A DNA stretch of 64,000 nucleotides. Origin: Phalacrocorax aristotelis. Taxonomy: Eukaryota; Chordata; Aves; Suliformes; Phalacrocoracidae. Below, piece by piece: positions 1 to 14,089 of the stretch (the stretch's first letter is position 1; each line of letters opens with the position of its first letter). Location: positions 7,936,001-8,000,000 of the forward strand of contig NC_134297.1 of NCBI RefSeq assembly GCF_949628215.1, read 5' to 3'. A program made the position numbers and the translations under genes. The notes beneath the pieces were generated by a model. That model saw only the letters and a program-made list of their open reading frames with translations. It was not told the DNA's origin and made no database searches.

Positions 1-2961
1 TGCTTGGAGGCTCCTGAGAAGGAGCAGCCGCGCCGAGCCTGCGGCTGTAAAGCTGTCAGCTCTGAAGGGGTGTTTACTCAGTGAGTTGTATCTTTCACAC
101 ATGCACCAGAAATACAATTTACTAACCCAAACACCCGGGTTGTCACTCCGCAGCCGCTGGTCACTGAGGTGACCTGGAGCACGTAAACCTCTATTCTCAG
201 GGGTTTTGGCATTCGTGGCCCAGCGTTTTCTTTGAACAAAGCAGGTAATCCCCTCATGCTGGCGCTTGAAGCTGAGCGGCGTGGAGCCGGTTTGCTTTTC
301 TGCTCGTCTCCTGCGACTCTGGTGTTTTGACAGTTGCGATTTATGTGATGCACTGCCTGCCTGTAACTTCTTTAAGGAGGAAAAAGTGCTTTTTTTGTAA
401 TAGCTGTTGCTGAGGGCAACAGCCCGCTCCTTTGCATCCCTATATTCCAAAAATTCTCAGCTCGAGGAGCAGGGAATGCTTCACGGCATGATTTCTTAAT
501 GCTTTTCCCGTTAAACTTGATATTATATGCCCTAATTACAACCAGCGTGCTTTTGTTCCACCAAACCAAGGCGTGAGTGCTGCTTGCGTGATTCAAACGC
601 ATCGAAACCAAACCCTGACTTTTTTAAAGCAGTTACGAGCCTGTCTTCTGGGGAGGGCTTGATAACATTTTGGTTCCCCCCCCACCCTGTAATCCCTTCT
701 CCAAAACAAGAGGGAAGGCTCCAACTGTCTCGGTCTACATCCCAGAAAAAATCCGCAGGCTTGTGAAGCAGCCTGAGAAACCCATGACTGTTGCTCAAAA
801 CTATTTGGTTATTTAAAGCTGGACTCACAGATAGAAATACCCAGATGGGATCCACTGCTTTACCTGCCTGCTTCACGTTAAAAGGTATTATTTTTGTTTC
901 TCCTCTGAGGGGTAGGAAGTGGGAACAGCTCTAGTGGTGAGGGATTAGTAATTCACCCCAGGATGAGCGCGATAGCTTTGTCGCTTGGATTAATGCGCTT
1001 TATACCCTTAAGCTGCCCCGAGTGCTTGTCAACAGCCGTGCCTGTGCACGCAAGGTGAAGCGCGGGGCGGCCTCGGTGCGTCAGCTTGGGGTGGGGTTGG
1101 GTTTTTTTGCCATTCCTCATGCTATTTTGGGTTATTTTTAATCCTTTTGGGGTTTGGAGGCACACCAGCTCTACCGGGTGCTCTTGGTCCTTTGCCTACC
1201 AACCCTTCTGGATGCTGGTGTGTGGTGGTTGGGCTGGGACTCCTGTGTGCTCCCTCTGCTGGCTTGCTGGGCAGCCTGGCCGGGATGCGCTGGTGCTAAA
1301 CTTTGTGGTTTTTTACCCCAAAACCAAGGGGAAAAAACATGTAAGGAGAGGCCTGGCTCTGCTCTGGGGGCAAATCCCACCAGCGCTTTCATTATCTCAA
1401 GGTGTGCTGTAAGCCTATAAACCGAGGCTCATGCTTATTTTGGCTCCCTGGTGTGCCAGAGGAATAAGGCAGCTGTGCTCCAACTTCAGGTGATGTCACT
1501 TGAGGATTTTAACTGTCAGAGCTTAAAAATACACTGACTTGTTTTAAAGACTGCTTCTGCAGATGTGGAAATTGTGAAGCAAAGCAATTGATTCGCTCGT
1601 GTGAGCACACAGCCCTCCCGGCATTCATCGTCCCATAAATCCTCCGCGTATCCCTGCGCAGACCTGCTTTGCCTGACGAAGCCCTCGGTCGTACCGAGAC
1701 CACCAAAATTAATTTGGTGGCTGCTTGAGATAAGACTAGCAAAAAGCCTCATCTGTGGTGCCAAGAAAACTAACTGGGAAGCATGTGGTGAATAAATCAC
1801 TTTGGGAGTGGAGCTGTTTTGTGAAGCGGCGCCTGATGCAGACGTGCGCGTATCTCATTGCGTGGTACAGTCGAGCAGCAGCTTCTCCCGGCGCTCCTCT
1901 TCGCGTGGTTGTTGGCGGCATTGGCGAGAGGTGTGAAGGACCGGCAGCTTCGGTTTTGCCTTGCCTGGGAAGCCAATCGCAGCGCTGGGTGCGAGAAGCA
2001 GTAGGACACGCAAATGTACGCAAAATGCTGTGAAAATGCATTTTTATTTCACGGAGTTCCTTGTGCTTCGCTTGGGTTCCGTGGCTGCCCTCGCGTCTGC
2101 GTGACAGCTGCAAATTTTGTGGCCGCTGAGCTGGGCTCCAGCGAGGCTTTGAAACCTTTGGTGTAGCAGCCCTGAGACCGAGCGACTCTCAGCCCACAAA
2201 CCTCGAGATCTGGTATTTTCGGATAACGTTTTATACGGAATTGTTTTAATTGGTGTGCCGCGTGCGGCTCTGAATCCTGCGACTGTTCTTAGGCATCATC
2301 TAATTTGTATGAATTAATTGGTACTGTAAACTTTTATGCCTAGAGTCAGTTTTTTGTCTGTTGCCTTGTTGACATCTGTTAACTAGCAAGTGGCTCCCTT
2401 CAGCTAAGTCACACCGCTTTCCCTCTTGCGGTGGTTTTTTCTGTCATTTTTCTGGTTTTCCTCAGTGTTCCAGTGGACTGGGGAGCTTCTGAGCTGACTC
2501 CTGTCTGCAGCTGGGGTGAGACTGGTCAAAAATACTGCCTTATGGAGTTCAAATGCTTATTAAAGATTGTAAATCTTGTATCAAGCGGAATTAGTAAAAT
2601 TTCCCCTTCAAATGGGAATTTCTTTGCAATTCTCACTCTCAAAGCTGGTACCTGGGGACCAAACGCTGTTCTCCAGAAGCTTTTTTGCTCTTTTTGTCTG
2701 GTTTGTTAACAGGTGAGCACTGGTGCTAGGTCTGCTCTCAAGGCACATTCCCTTTCCTACCAGCCTCGTGCTGTCCTGGTGGCCTCCCTGAGCAAGCCCT
2801 GGTGTTGTGTGTCCCCTTCTCCCACATCGTTCACCCTGGGATGGTGTTTGTCCTTGGCAAACTCAGCAAAAAACCCTCTTTGTTGTATTGCTTTAGCTAA
2901 CAAGAGGTCTCCAGCTATGCAAGAATTGCTAGAAGAGATGGCTTTCTCTGTGTGGTGTGCA

Positions 2962-2984
2962 TGTGTGTGTGTATATATATATAT
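2962..2984. repeat. GT/TA microsatellite
   Basis: A short GT run passes directly into a TA run, followed by a T tract. It is a simple sequence repeat with no associated gene. Confidence 0.85.
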
Positions 2985-5900
2985 TTTTTTTTTTTTCAGT
3001 TGACTGTTTTTTCCAGTAATTTCCTTGGTAGATGGCTCGATACAACCTCCAGGGCTGAGTGTGTCATAGTTTTTCCACTCAGTTTCCCCAGCTCGCTTCT
3101 CCCTTTCCGGTGCGGCTGATGATTCTCCAGTGACAGTTATCACTTCAGGGTAAAGCGCTTGTTCAGCCCTACAAGGGATTGAGGCTCGTGCATCCAGACC
3201 ACCTGTCTTTTCCATTAAGCCCCTGCTCACTCTTTCTACGTGAGAAATATCTCCCATCTTTCAACAGGAGGGAAAATAATCATGCAAGGTGGGTTGTTTT
3301 CCCATTTCCCATACCTATGAGATGTCTCGGAGCTCTTCTAGCCAGGTGGGACTCTATTTTTTTTCCCCTTCCCCCCCACCCCCCAGCTCCTTGGGCGCAG
3401 TTTCACGTTACAGCTTGGTCCGAGGACTCGCTGCTGCAGGAGGTGGCAGGTACGTTCCTGCCTCTTCCCCGCTGTGCGAATCCAGCGGCGGAGCAGCTGC
3501 AGGGGAATGACTCCAGCTAACCCTCCAAAAAAATAAACCAACACCAAAAAACAAGCCCCAAACTTTCTGCTGGATCTTGCCCCGCAGTTAGAGTTGCTAA
3601 ATCTTCCACCCCGATGACTGGGGAGGCCTCTGGGGGCTGGAGGGGGGGTGATGGGGGGAGGAACAGCCCCTTTTGGCAAAAGCCGGCTTTTAAATTGGCT
3701 TAGCTGTCTCATAAAACCACGCTCTGGATGCTGCAGCTGAGCCAAGAGCCGGCTGTGTTGCAGAGCTGGGGGTGTCTTGCTGTTCCCCCCCTCTGACTCT
3801 CTCCCCCTGCCTCTCACTGGAAATGCCCGATTAAACCAGTTCAGCTCACTAAAACGGCAGGGAGAAAAAAAATAAAATAGTAATAATAATAAAAATAATC
3901 CCCCGAAACCCAGAGCAAGATAAGCCAGCTCGGTTGGAATGTTTTCTTCCAGCTTGGCAGCTGGGGGCAGTGCCAAAAGCAGCAGGAGGGAGCGAGGGAG
4001 CTGGGGCAGGGGGAGCTGGGGGAAGGAGAGCGTCCCTTTTGGCAGGGGCCAGCGCTGGCTTCGGCTTAGCTGTAAGGTGAAACCGCACCCTTGGCCTCAC
4101 CTGTCTGTCTGATCATGCCTTTGATTTATACCTTGGGTTTTGCTGTTTAGTTTTCCCCGCAGACTTCAACCATTGTATCTGATAATGAAGTGAGCGGTCG
4201 AGCCTTATTTCTTTAATTCAAAGACAGGTTTAATGTTTCCTACCTCGCAGTCGTACAAAGTCTGCCTGCCTCGCGGGTTTTCCTTACAGCGAACCCATAA
4301 AACACTAGACAAGGGGTAAAAATGCTCATGCCGTTAGCAGCCCCTCATTGAAAAACAGGCTCTGGAGAAGGGCTGAGGGGCTGGGCACCGCTGGTATACA
4401 TTTTTGGGGTGTTTTGGGGGTGTTTTATCTTTGCGAAGGTAGCTGAGGGTTGCGTTGCCTGCTAGGTGTGCCCCGCTGGCTTGCTCCTTCTGTGTGCTGG
4501 CGAGAGCCAGAGGTGAGCTGTGGGGATCTGCTCTGTCCCCCTTAATCTCAGGTGAGGAAAAGACGGTTCCTGAACACCTCTGCAGCCGCCCTGTGGCATC
4601 TACTGAAGCACTGAGGGACAAACGGACGCTGGGGGTGTCCGTCCTCCTGGAGGAAGGGGGTTGTGTTTTGTGTAGACACCTCGTGTCTGGGTGGCAAGGG
4701 GATGGTACCAGGGTTTTTTCCTTCCCAGTCCTCGCCAAGTGAAGCAAACCATTTATCTGGCTAAAAGGCCTCACTCTAAAGAATCTTACAAGAAATTATG
4801 GGCTTTTTTATGTGGTGGTTCAGGAGGTGACCCCCAGGTGACCGTTCCTCTCGTGTGGCCAAGTCCCATCTGGGGAGCTGCAGCACAGAAAGAGGACAGT
4901 TAACAACTGTTAACAGTGAAACAAGCTGAAGATCATTCTTCTGTGTTGAAATTTGAAATCCCCTACTTCCAGATTGATCCAAGTTAGGTTTTTCTGGGTA
5001 AAATTATTGTAATCAGGTGGGGTTTTTTGGGGGTGTTTTCTTGGTTTTGTTTTTTTTTTTTTAGTTTTTATTTCTCTTCTTGTTTGTTATGCGATGATAT
5101 ATCGGCCCAAATAAGGGTATGAGAAAGGCTGGCGATTTTCAGGAGGATCCACAGACAGTCAGTGCATGACTTGTTGCCTTCATCTCTGAGATCAGGAGAT
5201 TCCTTTGCAGTGATGGATTAATCCACTCTTGAGTGAATAATATAACTGAGAACAAGTAGGAGCCAGCGCTCCAAACAGATGATTTGTTTAATACATGTAT
5301 GCCCCTCCTCCCCACCTCCCCCCTCTGAAAAGCGTCTGTCTTCACCGTTTCATTCTGCCTGCCTGCTGAAACCTTACAGCAACCTGCCTGTGCACCAGCC
5401 CCTTGTCCTGAAGGGGGGGCGAGGACGAGGATGGGGCTGTTCCAAAGGCCCAGGTGGACAAGATGATAAACCGCAGCTTGCCAAGCCCCCAGGGAGGCTC
5501 GGGTTGGAGGGGGTCACCTACAGGGTGCTCTGGCCATGACATCACCGATCTGCATGTACTCCTTATCCCTGGTTAGGATTATGGATGCTGGCACCTGCTG
5601 GGGGATTGAGGTTGCGCTGCTTGGGTCTCTCAGCGCCCCAACGCAAGGCAATGTGCTCTGCATCCAAAAGAAAAAGTTGTATAAAAGAGCTTGAAAATTG
5701 GGGCTGGGGGAGCAAATTCGTTGGAGGCGAGGAGGTGGCAGCGGGTGGCTTAGAAGTGGAAATACTATGTTTAGGAAGATGGGTCTTTGGTTGTGCCAGG
5801 CTGGCTCTGTGGCCTTTGGAGCTGAGCGGGGTTTTTCTGGAGCCACACGCCAAAGATCTTCTCCCAGTGGCGTGTGTCTAGTCCTCGTTACCGCACGCAC

Positions 5901-8305
5901 AGCCAGATGTGAGGCTGGGAAGGGAGCTGTGCAGCTTTGGTGATGGAGTTTGCATCGCTAAATCTGTTATCGTCCCTATGGATGTACTGGAGTAACTCTT
6001 AGGCAGCTCATAAGCTGTGTCTTCAAAGACATCAAGGGTAGGTAGGTACTGTTGACAGGCTCCAAGAGGCTGTGAGAGGTGGTGGTTAGAGGTGTCTGCA
6101 TGGATCTTCCCTCCGCTCAGGACCCTCAAGTCTGTTGCAGACCTGTTTGGTGCTGGCAGAAGCTCCGATAGCTAAAGGTCAAGTTGGTGAAACTCATCAG
6201 CTTTGGTTTTCCTGGGTGTCATGAGAGTTGGCATCCTTGCATTGATCCGATCCCCTTGGGAGCGTGGGATCGGAAGCGCTAGTGACAGGTTTTGGCTGTA
6301 TTTTGGAGGATTTCTGTGCTGCGTGGGGTGAAGAGAAGATCTTTAAAATCACATTTCCCCCTTTGGAGAATGGGTTTTGCTGGTGTTGGCTGTACAGAAT
6401 TTCTGGTAGCTGAAGAGATTTACTGTGTAATGTTCCAGATCCATGTAGATTAAATGTATTGCGGAGTCAAGCTAAACAATAGCATGTGGTTTTCCTTTGT
6501 TTTTCACCCTTTCCCCACTGTAAGAGCTCGCAAAAGTTTCCGAATTACAGTGATGTGTGTGTTTGCTTGAGCCTAGGCTTGGATTTTCATAAAGCTTGCT
6601 GAGGGCTGTTACTTCCGAGGAACTATTTCGCGTTTGCAGTAGCTTCAGGAAATCTCTTTGTTTCTCAAGAGCCTTCTCAGAAAGGTGTGTTTTGGTGTAG
6701 CGCTGGGATACTTGTTGCCTGAATACTTCACAGTGACAATGTATCGCAGCTTGATGCAGATCAGAGTCGTCTCTAATAAAATGCAAGCTAAGGAGGAAAG
6801 CCCCGAGGGTTTTCTGGAACAGAAGATGTTTTCTGTTCCTGCCACTAATCTGTGTTGCAGAATGAAATAGGAATGTATACTTTAAATCTTTGTCAGGGTG
6901 TAGAAGGAAGCTGGCAACGGATGTAATCAAAAAATGTTGTTGTCAAAACTCTAAATATGTTGAAATTTTGGGCTTAAGGATACAATTTTAAATTCGGCTC
7001 TTCCAACTGAGGCATTTTTTGGGTGCAGGTTCCACTTGCAAATTGCTGCGTGAGTCGGGATCAACTGGAGCGGAGCCTAGGACCAGCTGATGGATGGTGA
7101 ATACTGAAGTTTGCCAGTCTGCCATTGCGTGCCTTGTGCCTCTTCAGCTCTGTCAGTCATTGTAGGAGCTGATCTTGAGTGAATTGGGTGGTAACACGAA
7201 ATCGAGGCGCACTTTTCTAGAGTATGGGTTTTTAGGCTGAGCACTTAAAATCGGTCTAGCTTTTGAGTTAGCATTTTTCCTAATTAGTGCCTTTGCTGTT
7301 GCTGGTGTGTGTCTGACACCCATGGAAATCATTCAGCGTTTCAAACGACTCTTGCCGGTTACGGTAAAACACCGTGAAGTGACACCATGAAGCAAGACTA
7401 GATCCCACGCGTGGTAGAAAAGCCCCTAATCGGCCTCCCTGGTACGACAGAGCTTCCAGCCTTGTTCTTGTAGGTTGAGACAAGGGAACTGTGAGTAACC
7501 TTCACCCTTCCAGCCCCTCTTCCTCGAGTGGAGAGGCTGCAGGTTGAGCATGTAGAAGAAGATGAAGCCCTTCCCTGAGCCAAAGGTGTGAAGCTGTTTA
7601 TTTTCACTCTGGAAATGTATACATTGTAGGAGGCAGATGCTAGCCTGCTTAACCTAAGCATTCACTGCTTATCTGGGGTCTGGCAAGCGTACAAGTGTTG
7701 TCCCTGCTAATCCCCTGATATTAAAAAGTCCAGGCACCTTTCTCTGGCTAAGTCTGAGATTGCTTTCAAAAACACACAAAGAGAAGCCAACAAAAAAAGA
7801 AACATTCACTTTCTTTGCCAAGTTTAAATGAAGACTAATGCCATGGTGCTGCTTAATCTTGTTTTTCTTGCTATCTGATGGATGCTAACGTGGGATGGAA
7901 TCAATCCCAGCAGCCAGTTATCTTTGCAGGGCCCCTGTGCGTTGCTGAGCTCGGCATTAAAGTCTCATCGGGGAGCTGACGTGCTAGGGAGAGTCTCGAA
8001 CCTTCTTCCTATGTTGTGATGCTGCAGCAGCAGTCTCCTTCCTTCCTTTGGGAAGGTGAGATTCTCCCGCAATCTCCAGTCTGCCGTTGGATGTCTGAAG
8101 AGAAGGTCCTGTTCAGCAAAGTAGGATGTGTCTGTGTGAGTGAAAACAGGGTGCAGTCAGGTTAACCTGGTAGGAAAGTAGTTAGGTTTCCTCATGGGTA
8201 CCAGGGAGAATTTTCTATCAGTTGCTCATGTTTGAACTGGTCCTGCTGGTAATAGCTGCTGTTACCCTGCTTCGCGGGAGGAGGTTGAGGGCTCTGACTC
8301 ATGAA

Positions 8306-8736
8306 CTGCAGCTGGTGAAGGGTCTGGAGAGCAAGTCTTATGAGGAGAGCGGCTGAGGGAGCTGGGGGGGTTTAGCCTGGAGAAGGGGAGGCTGAGGGGA
8401 GACCTTATCACTCTCTGCAGCTGCCTGAGAGGGGCTGGAGTGAGGGGGGGGTTGGTCTCTGCTCCCAGGTCACCAGTGACAGGACGAGAGGGAACAGCCT
8501 CAGGCTGCGTCAGGGGAGGTTTAGGTTGGAGATTAGGAAAAATGTCTTTACTGCAAGAGTGGTCAGGCCCCGGCACAGGCCGCCCAGAGAGGTGGGGGAG
8601 TCACCGTCCCTGGGGGGGTTCAAACACCGTGTAGACATGGCACTTCAGGGCATGGTTTGGGACACTGGTAGTGTTGAGTTGACGGTTGGATTTGATGATC
8701 CTAGAGGTCTTTTCCAACCTTAATGATTCTATGATG
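8306..8736 (+). mobile_element. CR1 LINE, 3' fragment
   Basis: This is the 3' end of a chicken-repeat-1 non-LTR retrotransposon in forward orientation. Recognisable landmarks in order are the segment around 'ctggtgaagggtctggagag', the 'tttagcctggagaagggga' block, the 'gtgacaggacgagagg' block, the 'ggaggtttaggttggagatt' block, and the terminal 'ttccaacctt aatgattctatgatg'. The tail ends in a partial ATTCTATG repeat, the hallmark of CR1 termini, with no poly-A. It is 5'-truncated and lacks coding capacity, and it is the least decayed transposon in the window. The 5' boundary is approximate. Confidence 0.93.
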
Positions 8737-9940
8737 TTGCTGCCCCCAAATACCCCCCTGCTGTGGGCTGGGGTCTCTGCCTCTAACAGGGGCGGGCCGA
8801 CGGTGTGGTGGGGACGTGGAGCTCAGCTGCAGTGGGTGAAGCAGCAGAGCTGGCAAAGCCAAACCCTCAGGCTATGGTTTCATGGTCATCTCTGTCTTCC
8901 TTCCCCTGAATCGATGCTTTCCTTCGGCTCCACTGGCACAAGAAAGCAGGCGGGAAGCTACGGCTGGTGCCTGGTTGTGCAATACCGCTGAGCAAATCCA
9001 ACCCAAGGGCCCCCTCGCCTTCCCCTGTGTTCTCTTCTCCTGTGGGAGCCAGGTCAGCTTACGATAGCAAACCTGGCCTGACCAACACGATTTTCTCACT
9101 CATGGTGTTTTTCTGCCTGGCTGTTGCATTGAGACAGCTTTCATCTGGGCCTGAGGCTAATGGGATTGTTTTCCTGGAGCAATATTGTCAGTTGTGTCAG
9201 GATCCATTCCTCCTAGGTTAAGAAGCACAGAAGCATGTTTTTGCTGGAAAGTTTGGGCTTCAATTTTGAAACCAGGTTTGATCTGTTGAGTGTGGGGGAA
9301 GGGAGGGGAGGAGAGCAGTAAAACCGAATTACCCAGTTAGTGTACTGTAATGCTGGACGACGAATTGTTCGAAGGCTTGTTTTAATCAGGGGAAGAAAGG
9401 ATGGACTCTTTCATGCTTTCCCCCCCAGCTGTCACTAGTTAGCTGGTTTGCTTTTTAATAAGCATTGTTCTCCTGCCTGTCTACCCTGGAGACTGGGTTC
9501 AGCGGCAGCGTGTGTCAGCGTCGCATGTGACAGAACATGAACTACTGTAAGAGGAGGGGAAGCAGCAATTCCAAGTGGAGGGCAGCACTTTTGTGGAGGA
9601 AACCAAATCAAAATGGATCAGTTGCTCTGTTCTGTGTGTGATTTCAGCCGTTTGCAAGTTGGGTGAATTCTGTGGGGTGACTAACAACTGTGCTGTAACA
9701 CACAGGCTTTGCTCTCCGGTTCCAGCGCGCCTCCCATATCCTGCAGCCATGAGTTCACAGGCTCCTAATTGCCTATGATGTAAGACAGCAGTAGATGGGG
9801 TTGCTATAAATTCTGGCTGCAGGTGTGGATTTAATAGTTGTGCTTCCCTTTAAGGGATCGCGGATAGCATGGATCCCTGCAAGTTGGAACAGACCGAGTT
9901 GGACTCGGGGTAAGGCAACTAAAAGAACCCATTTGCCTGC

Positions 9941-9959
9941 TTTTTTTTTTTTTTTTTTT
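9941..9959. repeat. Poly-T tract (19 T)
   Basis: This is an uninterrupted run of T on the + strand. It could be the A tail of an old insertion on the other strand, but no element is recognisable beside it. Confidence 0.8.
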
Positions 9960-11443
9960 ACAGCAGTTGCTTGCTGGAGGCTACCGATGGACAAGGTGTC
10001 AGTGTTCATCTGGAATCGCCTCGGAAATGAGCTTGCTGTCCTCTAACAGAGCTTGGCCGTGGTTGCTGCTCTTGTCACGAAGCTTTTCTCACGTCAAAAC
10101 CTACCAGGCGTGGGAGCGCTGCTGGAAGCAGATCTTTAGGTGGTACGTGTGGACACAGAAAGCTCCTTTGAGGGCCAGAGAGGTTTCTCTGATGACCAGA
10201 GCAGCCTGCGTCGTCCTGGTTCTTTTTTTAATCATGCTTGATTCCGGTTATAGGAACTGTAGAGAAATTATAAACATGGCTGATTGTCCTTGGTGTGCAA
10301 AATGCAAACTGTTTGGAGGGGAAAAGACACGCCCTGAGGCAGTACTGAAGCTTGCTGTGGTGTGTGCACCCGTAGTTTGGATGATTAGGATGGTGAAGCC
10401 CCTCGCTTGCTTGAGAAAATGGGCACATCTCACTTGGAGTTGGGTTTTGCACATTCATTTTCTTCATTTTTGCCCACGTTCTCGCAGTTCAGGGTTTATT
10501 AAAGATACTGGGGTGGTGCTTCGTTAGTTGATGCAAGGCCTCATGCTGGTAAGAGTGCAAAGCTCCCTTTCCTGGACATCCATTCCTAGCCCCTCCTTTG
10601 GGCTAGCGCTCCGAGACTGCATGGTGAGCTGAAACTGCTCCCTCATCCAGGTGAAAACCAACCTCATTTTTCTTTGGCTGAGTTTTCAGCTGGATCTGCC
10701 AGCAGATCTGACTCACTCGGTGGCCGCACGATCGTTGGAGCAGATAGCAGAATGCAAGCCAGGTCCTGAAGGAAGGTGTTACTGCCCTCCTCGGCAGCAG
10801 CCTGTCTTGAAATTGGCTTAAACTGGTTGTGAAATCTCAAATCTTGGTAAAAATCACTCGCTTGAGAATGCGAAAGCAAGCCTTTGCTCTGAGGATTGGG
10901 CCAGCCTTGCAGGGAGGAGCAGAGAAGGAGGGGTGTTTGCAGAAGGACTCTTCGAGACACGGCTGAAGGTGAGCGGAGCTGTCGTCGGTGATCGGAGGTG
11001 GCGCGGCGGAATCAGTACAGGTGTTGAGCTAGATACGGCAAGGAAAATGGGAATGTGAGGCAAAGCAGTGCCGAGCCAGGGGAGGATGAGAGGGGCGAGA
11101 TCTCAGGGGGCCTTGAAGAGCAAAGGGTGAGGATTTTATATGTATTTGGTCTACAGTTGCTCTGATGGAACTGTTAGACTAATGATACCTTCAGATCCCT
11201 TGGGGTCTAAAAGCCCTTATTTAGGCATTTAAGTATAATTGCAGCCCAGCAGAACTGTATATTAAGCTAATGCTCTGTTCTTTTTCTTCCCCCGAGGCTA
11301 GAAGAGTCAGAAACCATACCCACTTCATTAGCGTGGCAGCAGGGGGACTGTCTCGGCTTTTTTTCTGAACTTAATAGTAAAATTAACCTAATTGTTATGC
11401 CTGTTTGTGGGTAAGAAAGTGTGGCTTCTGCGATGATTTATTC

Positions 11444-11465
11444 TTTTTTTTTTTTTTTTTTTTTT
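11444..11465. repeat. Poly-T tract (22 T) followed by poly-C
   Basis: This is an uninterrupted T run followed directly by eight C. It is the longest homopolymer in the window and therefore a likely place for length error in the assembly. Confidence 0.8.
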
Positions 11466-13147
11466 CCCCCCCTAATGCCTGTCTTGCTGTGACCAGCTCT
11501 GGTTACAGCAATATGGAGATCCCAGGTCTCCCCCCTCAGATCCCGCACACGTGTTGATCGCAGACCAGCGCCTCAGGAGCGTTTTCAGCTGTGTGCTGCC
11601 GAGGCACAGTACACAAACCGTTAAATTTTCTTCCCCTGGCTCACGAATCCATTTCTTCAGTCAATGCCAAAGCATGCGTTCCTCTATCAAGACCATATGT
11701 ACGCCAAGACCGGGGTTTTAAAGTCAAGGTGTTTTTGAAATATTGGAGTGCAAATTAAGTATCTGAGTAATCTTAACTGTCTTCTTAAAAAAAAAATTCT
11801 CGATCAGCCTCACATATAACTCAAAGGATTAATGGAAAGCTAAACTTTGATCACAGTCCAACAGCTGATACCAACCATGAGACTTTCCAGGCCTGAAAGC
11901 AAAACAGAAAAATCCAATGAGCAACTCGGCAAAAGATCTGCTTCTCCACCTTCGAGGCAGGCCAACTTTTTGGTCTTGGTTTTAGGCTAATACTTCTATT
12001 TCTTTTTTTTCTACGTTGCTTAATGTCTTCTTGCATCACCTTTGTCCTGTGACGCCAGACTTTACCTGTGACAGAGTCTGAGTAATTACTGGTGTTATTG
12101 AGGATGTTTTATAGCTTTGGAAAAAGACACACGTGCCTTATTAAGGAAGACTGTCAGGACTGAAGGTCCCCTGTCCTTGTAGGAATGTGGTTTGCTCAGT
12201 GCTGGTGGTTTTTTCCTGCCCTGAGCAAACATTCGGTCTTCGTCTTCATAAAAATCATGCACCATTACAAATGGCTGCAGGATCCAGAACATATTTTAGC
12301 CTCCAAAGTCACTCTCAGGATGCGTCACCGATTCACAGGGTAGGGGAGGTTTAAATCGTGTGGAGCGAGCGTGAAGCTTCATGCGTGCTCCTGCAAGGCC
12401 GCTCATAAAAATGTGTGTTACCTAAAAAGAGTAAAAATGCCAGTTGAATCGTTACGTGGGAATATGCGTAGGAAACCACTTGGATACTGGCTTAGTGCTG
12501 ATTGATTCGGATGCTGGGCATGGGGAGAAGTTTGGAGGCGTTAATGAAATTCGAGGCGAGGATTGAAAAGGTTGTGCAACTGATATCTCTCCTTTAAGTT
12601 GTTACGATAAGGATCTAGAAAGTACTTTCATTTGTTTAGAACGTCATAAATAAATACGAACGTAACATCAAAGGATGCTTTCTTTTTTCTTGTAATTTTG
12701 AAATGCCTTTCCATTTGGTTTGTTTCTCTGGATGCCTTTGAGCATGTTTCATTGCATTCTCTGACCTGTTCATATCTCTCACACTTGGTTTATAGGGTCA
12801 CTGTCAGCAAACTGGTTTTTGTGGGGTTAGATTTTTTGTTAGGATAGAGAAAATATCAGGCTTGCAGGACTGCTAGGCAGAGCTCGGCATGCTTTCTGAA
12901 AGCACCCACAAAACCCCTTTGAAGTACGTAATGTTATTACTTACACTCACGAAATCCAGTCTTTCGTGATGCTATAATTCTAATACAAATGCCTAATTAT
13001 GGTGGTTTTTTTTTTTTAAACCCCACTTATGTAAATGCCTGGCTTCTTATCTCCTTTGCTCGGCTTCCTGTAATTTAGTAACACTGAAACTGCAGTTCCA
13101 GCGCTCGAGGTGGAGAAGGGAGTAAAACGGCAGCCCTTGAAATTCTC

Positions 13148-13168
13148 TTTTTTTTTTTTTTTTTTTTT
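13148..13168. repeat. Poly-T tract (21 T)
   Basis: An uninterrupted T run in noncoding DNA upstream of CDON. No flanking element was recognised. Confidence 0.8.
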
Positions 13169-14072
13169 CTTCTACAAGCTGTGATTACAGCAGGACTTTT
13201 TCGGTGCTCGAGCCCTCTCTTCTGAGCGTAATTAGGAACACATTGATTCTTATTGCAGCTGGCAGCTGCTCACTATTGCCTTTTTCAGCTTATGACCCCC
13301 ATAGTCCTGCTGACCTTTCCTGGGGTTAGTCGTGGGCCCTTTTCATTGTGATGGGCTAGAAGTGGCTCATGTGGAGTTGATTATTTCCTTGCTTGTCTGG
13401 CCTTTTTGGTGCCATAACTCCAAGTCACTTCCATTTTCTTCCCCTGCTTTCGGCTGACCACAGTGAAAGGAAATGCTTTTGCTGGCGACAGGATCGGTTT
13501 GCACGCTTGACCGACTCGATTGAGACCCTGAAAAGGGGGGAGGGGGAGGGTAATGAACACTGTAGGTGCTGCATTTGCTTTTTAAAGGTTGATGTTAATG
13601 ATTGAGTGGTCATTAAGCATTCATAAAAATGAGGCTTCAGCAGGCTCAGTTGCCTTTTAGCAATCTCAAACCTGCGTCTTGGCGTTTAAAAACCCCTCCG
13701 CCGCATCCTTAACGTGCGGCAGCCGCGGCACATGAGAGTTATGTGGCATGTGGACGAATGCACCGGTGTCAGTTGCGCAGGGGTCCTCTTTGAGGCTTTC
13801 CCAGCTACCAAAAGACCCAGGAATAAAGCTCAGAGGTTAGTCCGTGGAGCCGACGGGCAGACTGTTGGTTGCTAGCGGGGCTGCTAACCCGCTCCTCCCC
13901 GGCACAAAAAGCTAATGAAGGCTATGTGCCAGCTGTTACACTCATTTTGCCAGACCCCAGGAGGACAGCATGAAGACAGTCTGTGATCAAAGGCTTTGGA
14001 GATCACTGAGGAGCCGAGCTGCAGGAATGTCTGATTGCTTTCTCTTGGAATGCCACGGGCTTCAATACCTTC

Positions 14073-14089
14073 TTTTTTTTTTTTTTTTT
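14073..14089. repeat. Poly-T tract (17 T)
   Basis: An uninterrupted T run in noncoding DNA. No flanking element was recognised. Confidence 0.8.

Noticed and set aside
1840-2010. CpG-richer patch as a CDON promoter
   Set aside because: GC is only moderate, no core promoter motif or donor-linked first exon could be shown, and other patches are similar.
8262-8723. Open frames around the CR1 insertion
   Set aside because: They fall in the noncoding 3' part of the LINE and do not match its reverse transcriptase.
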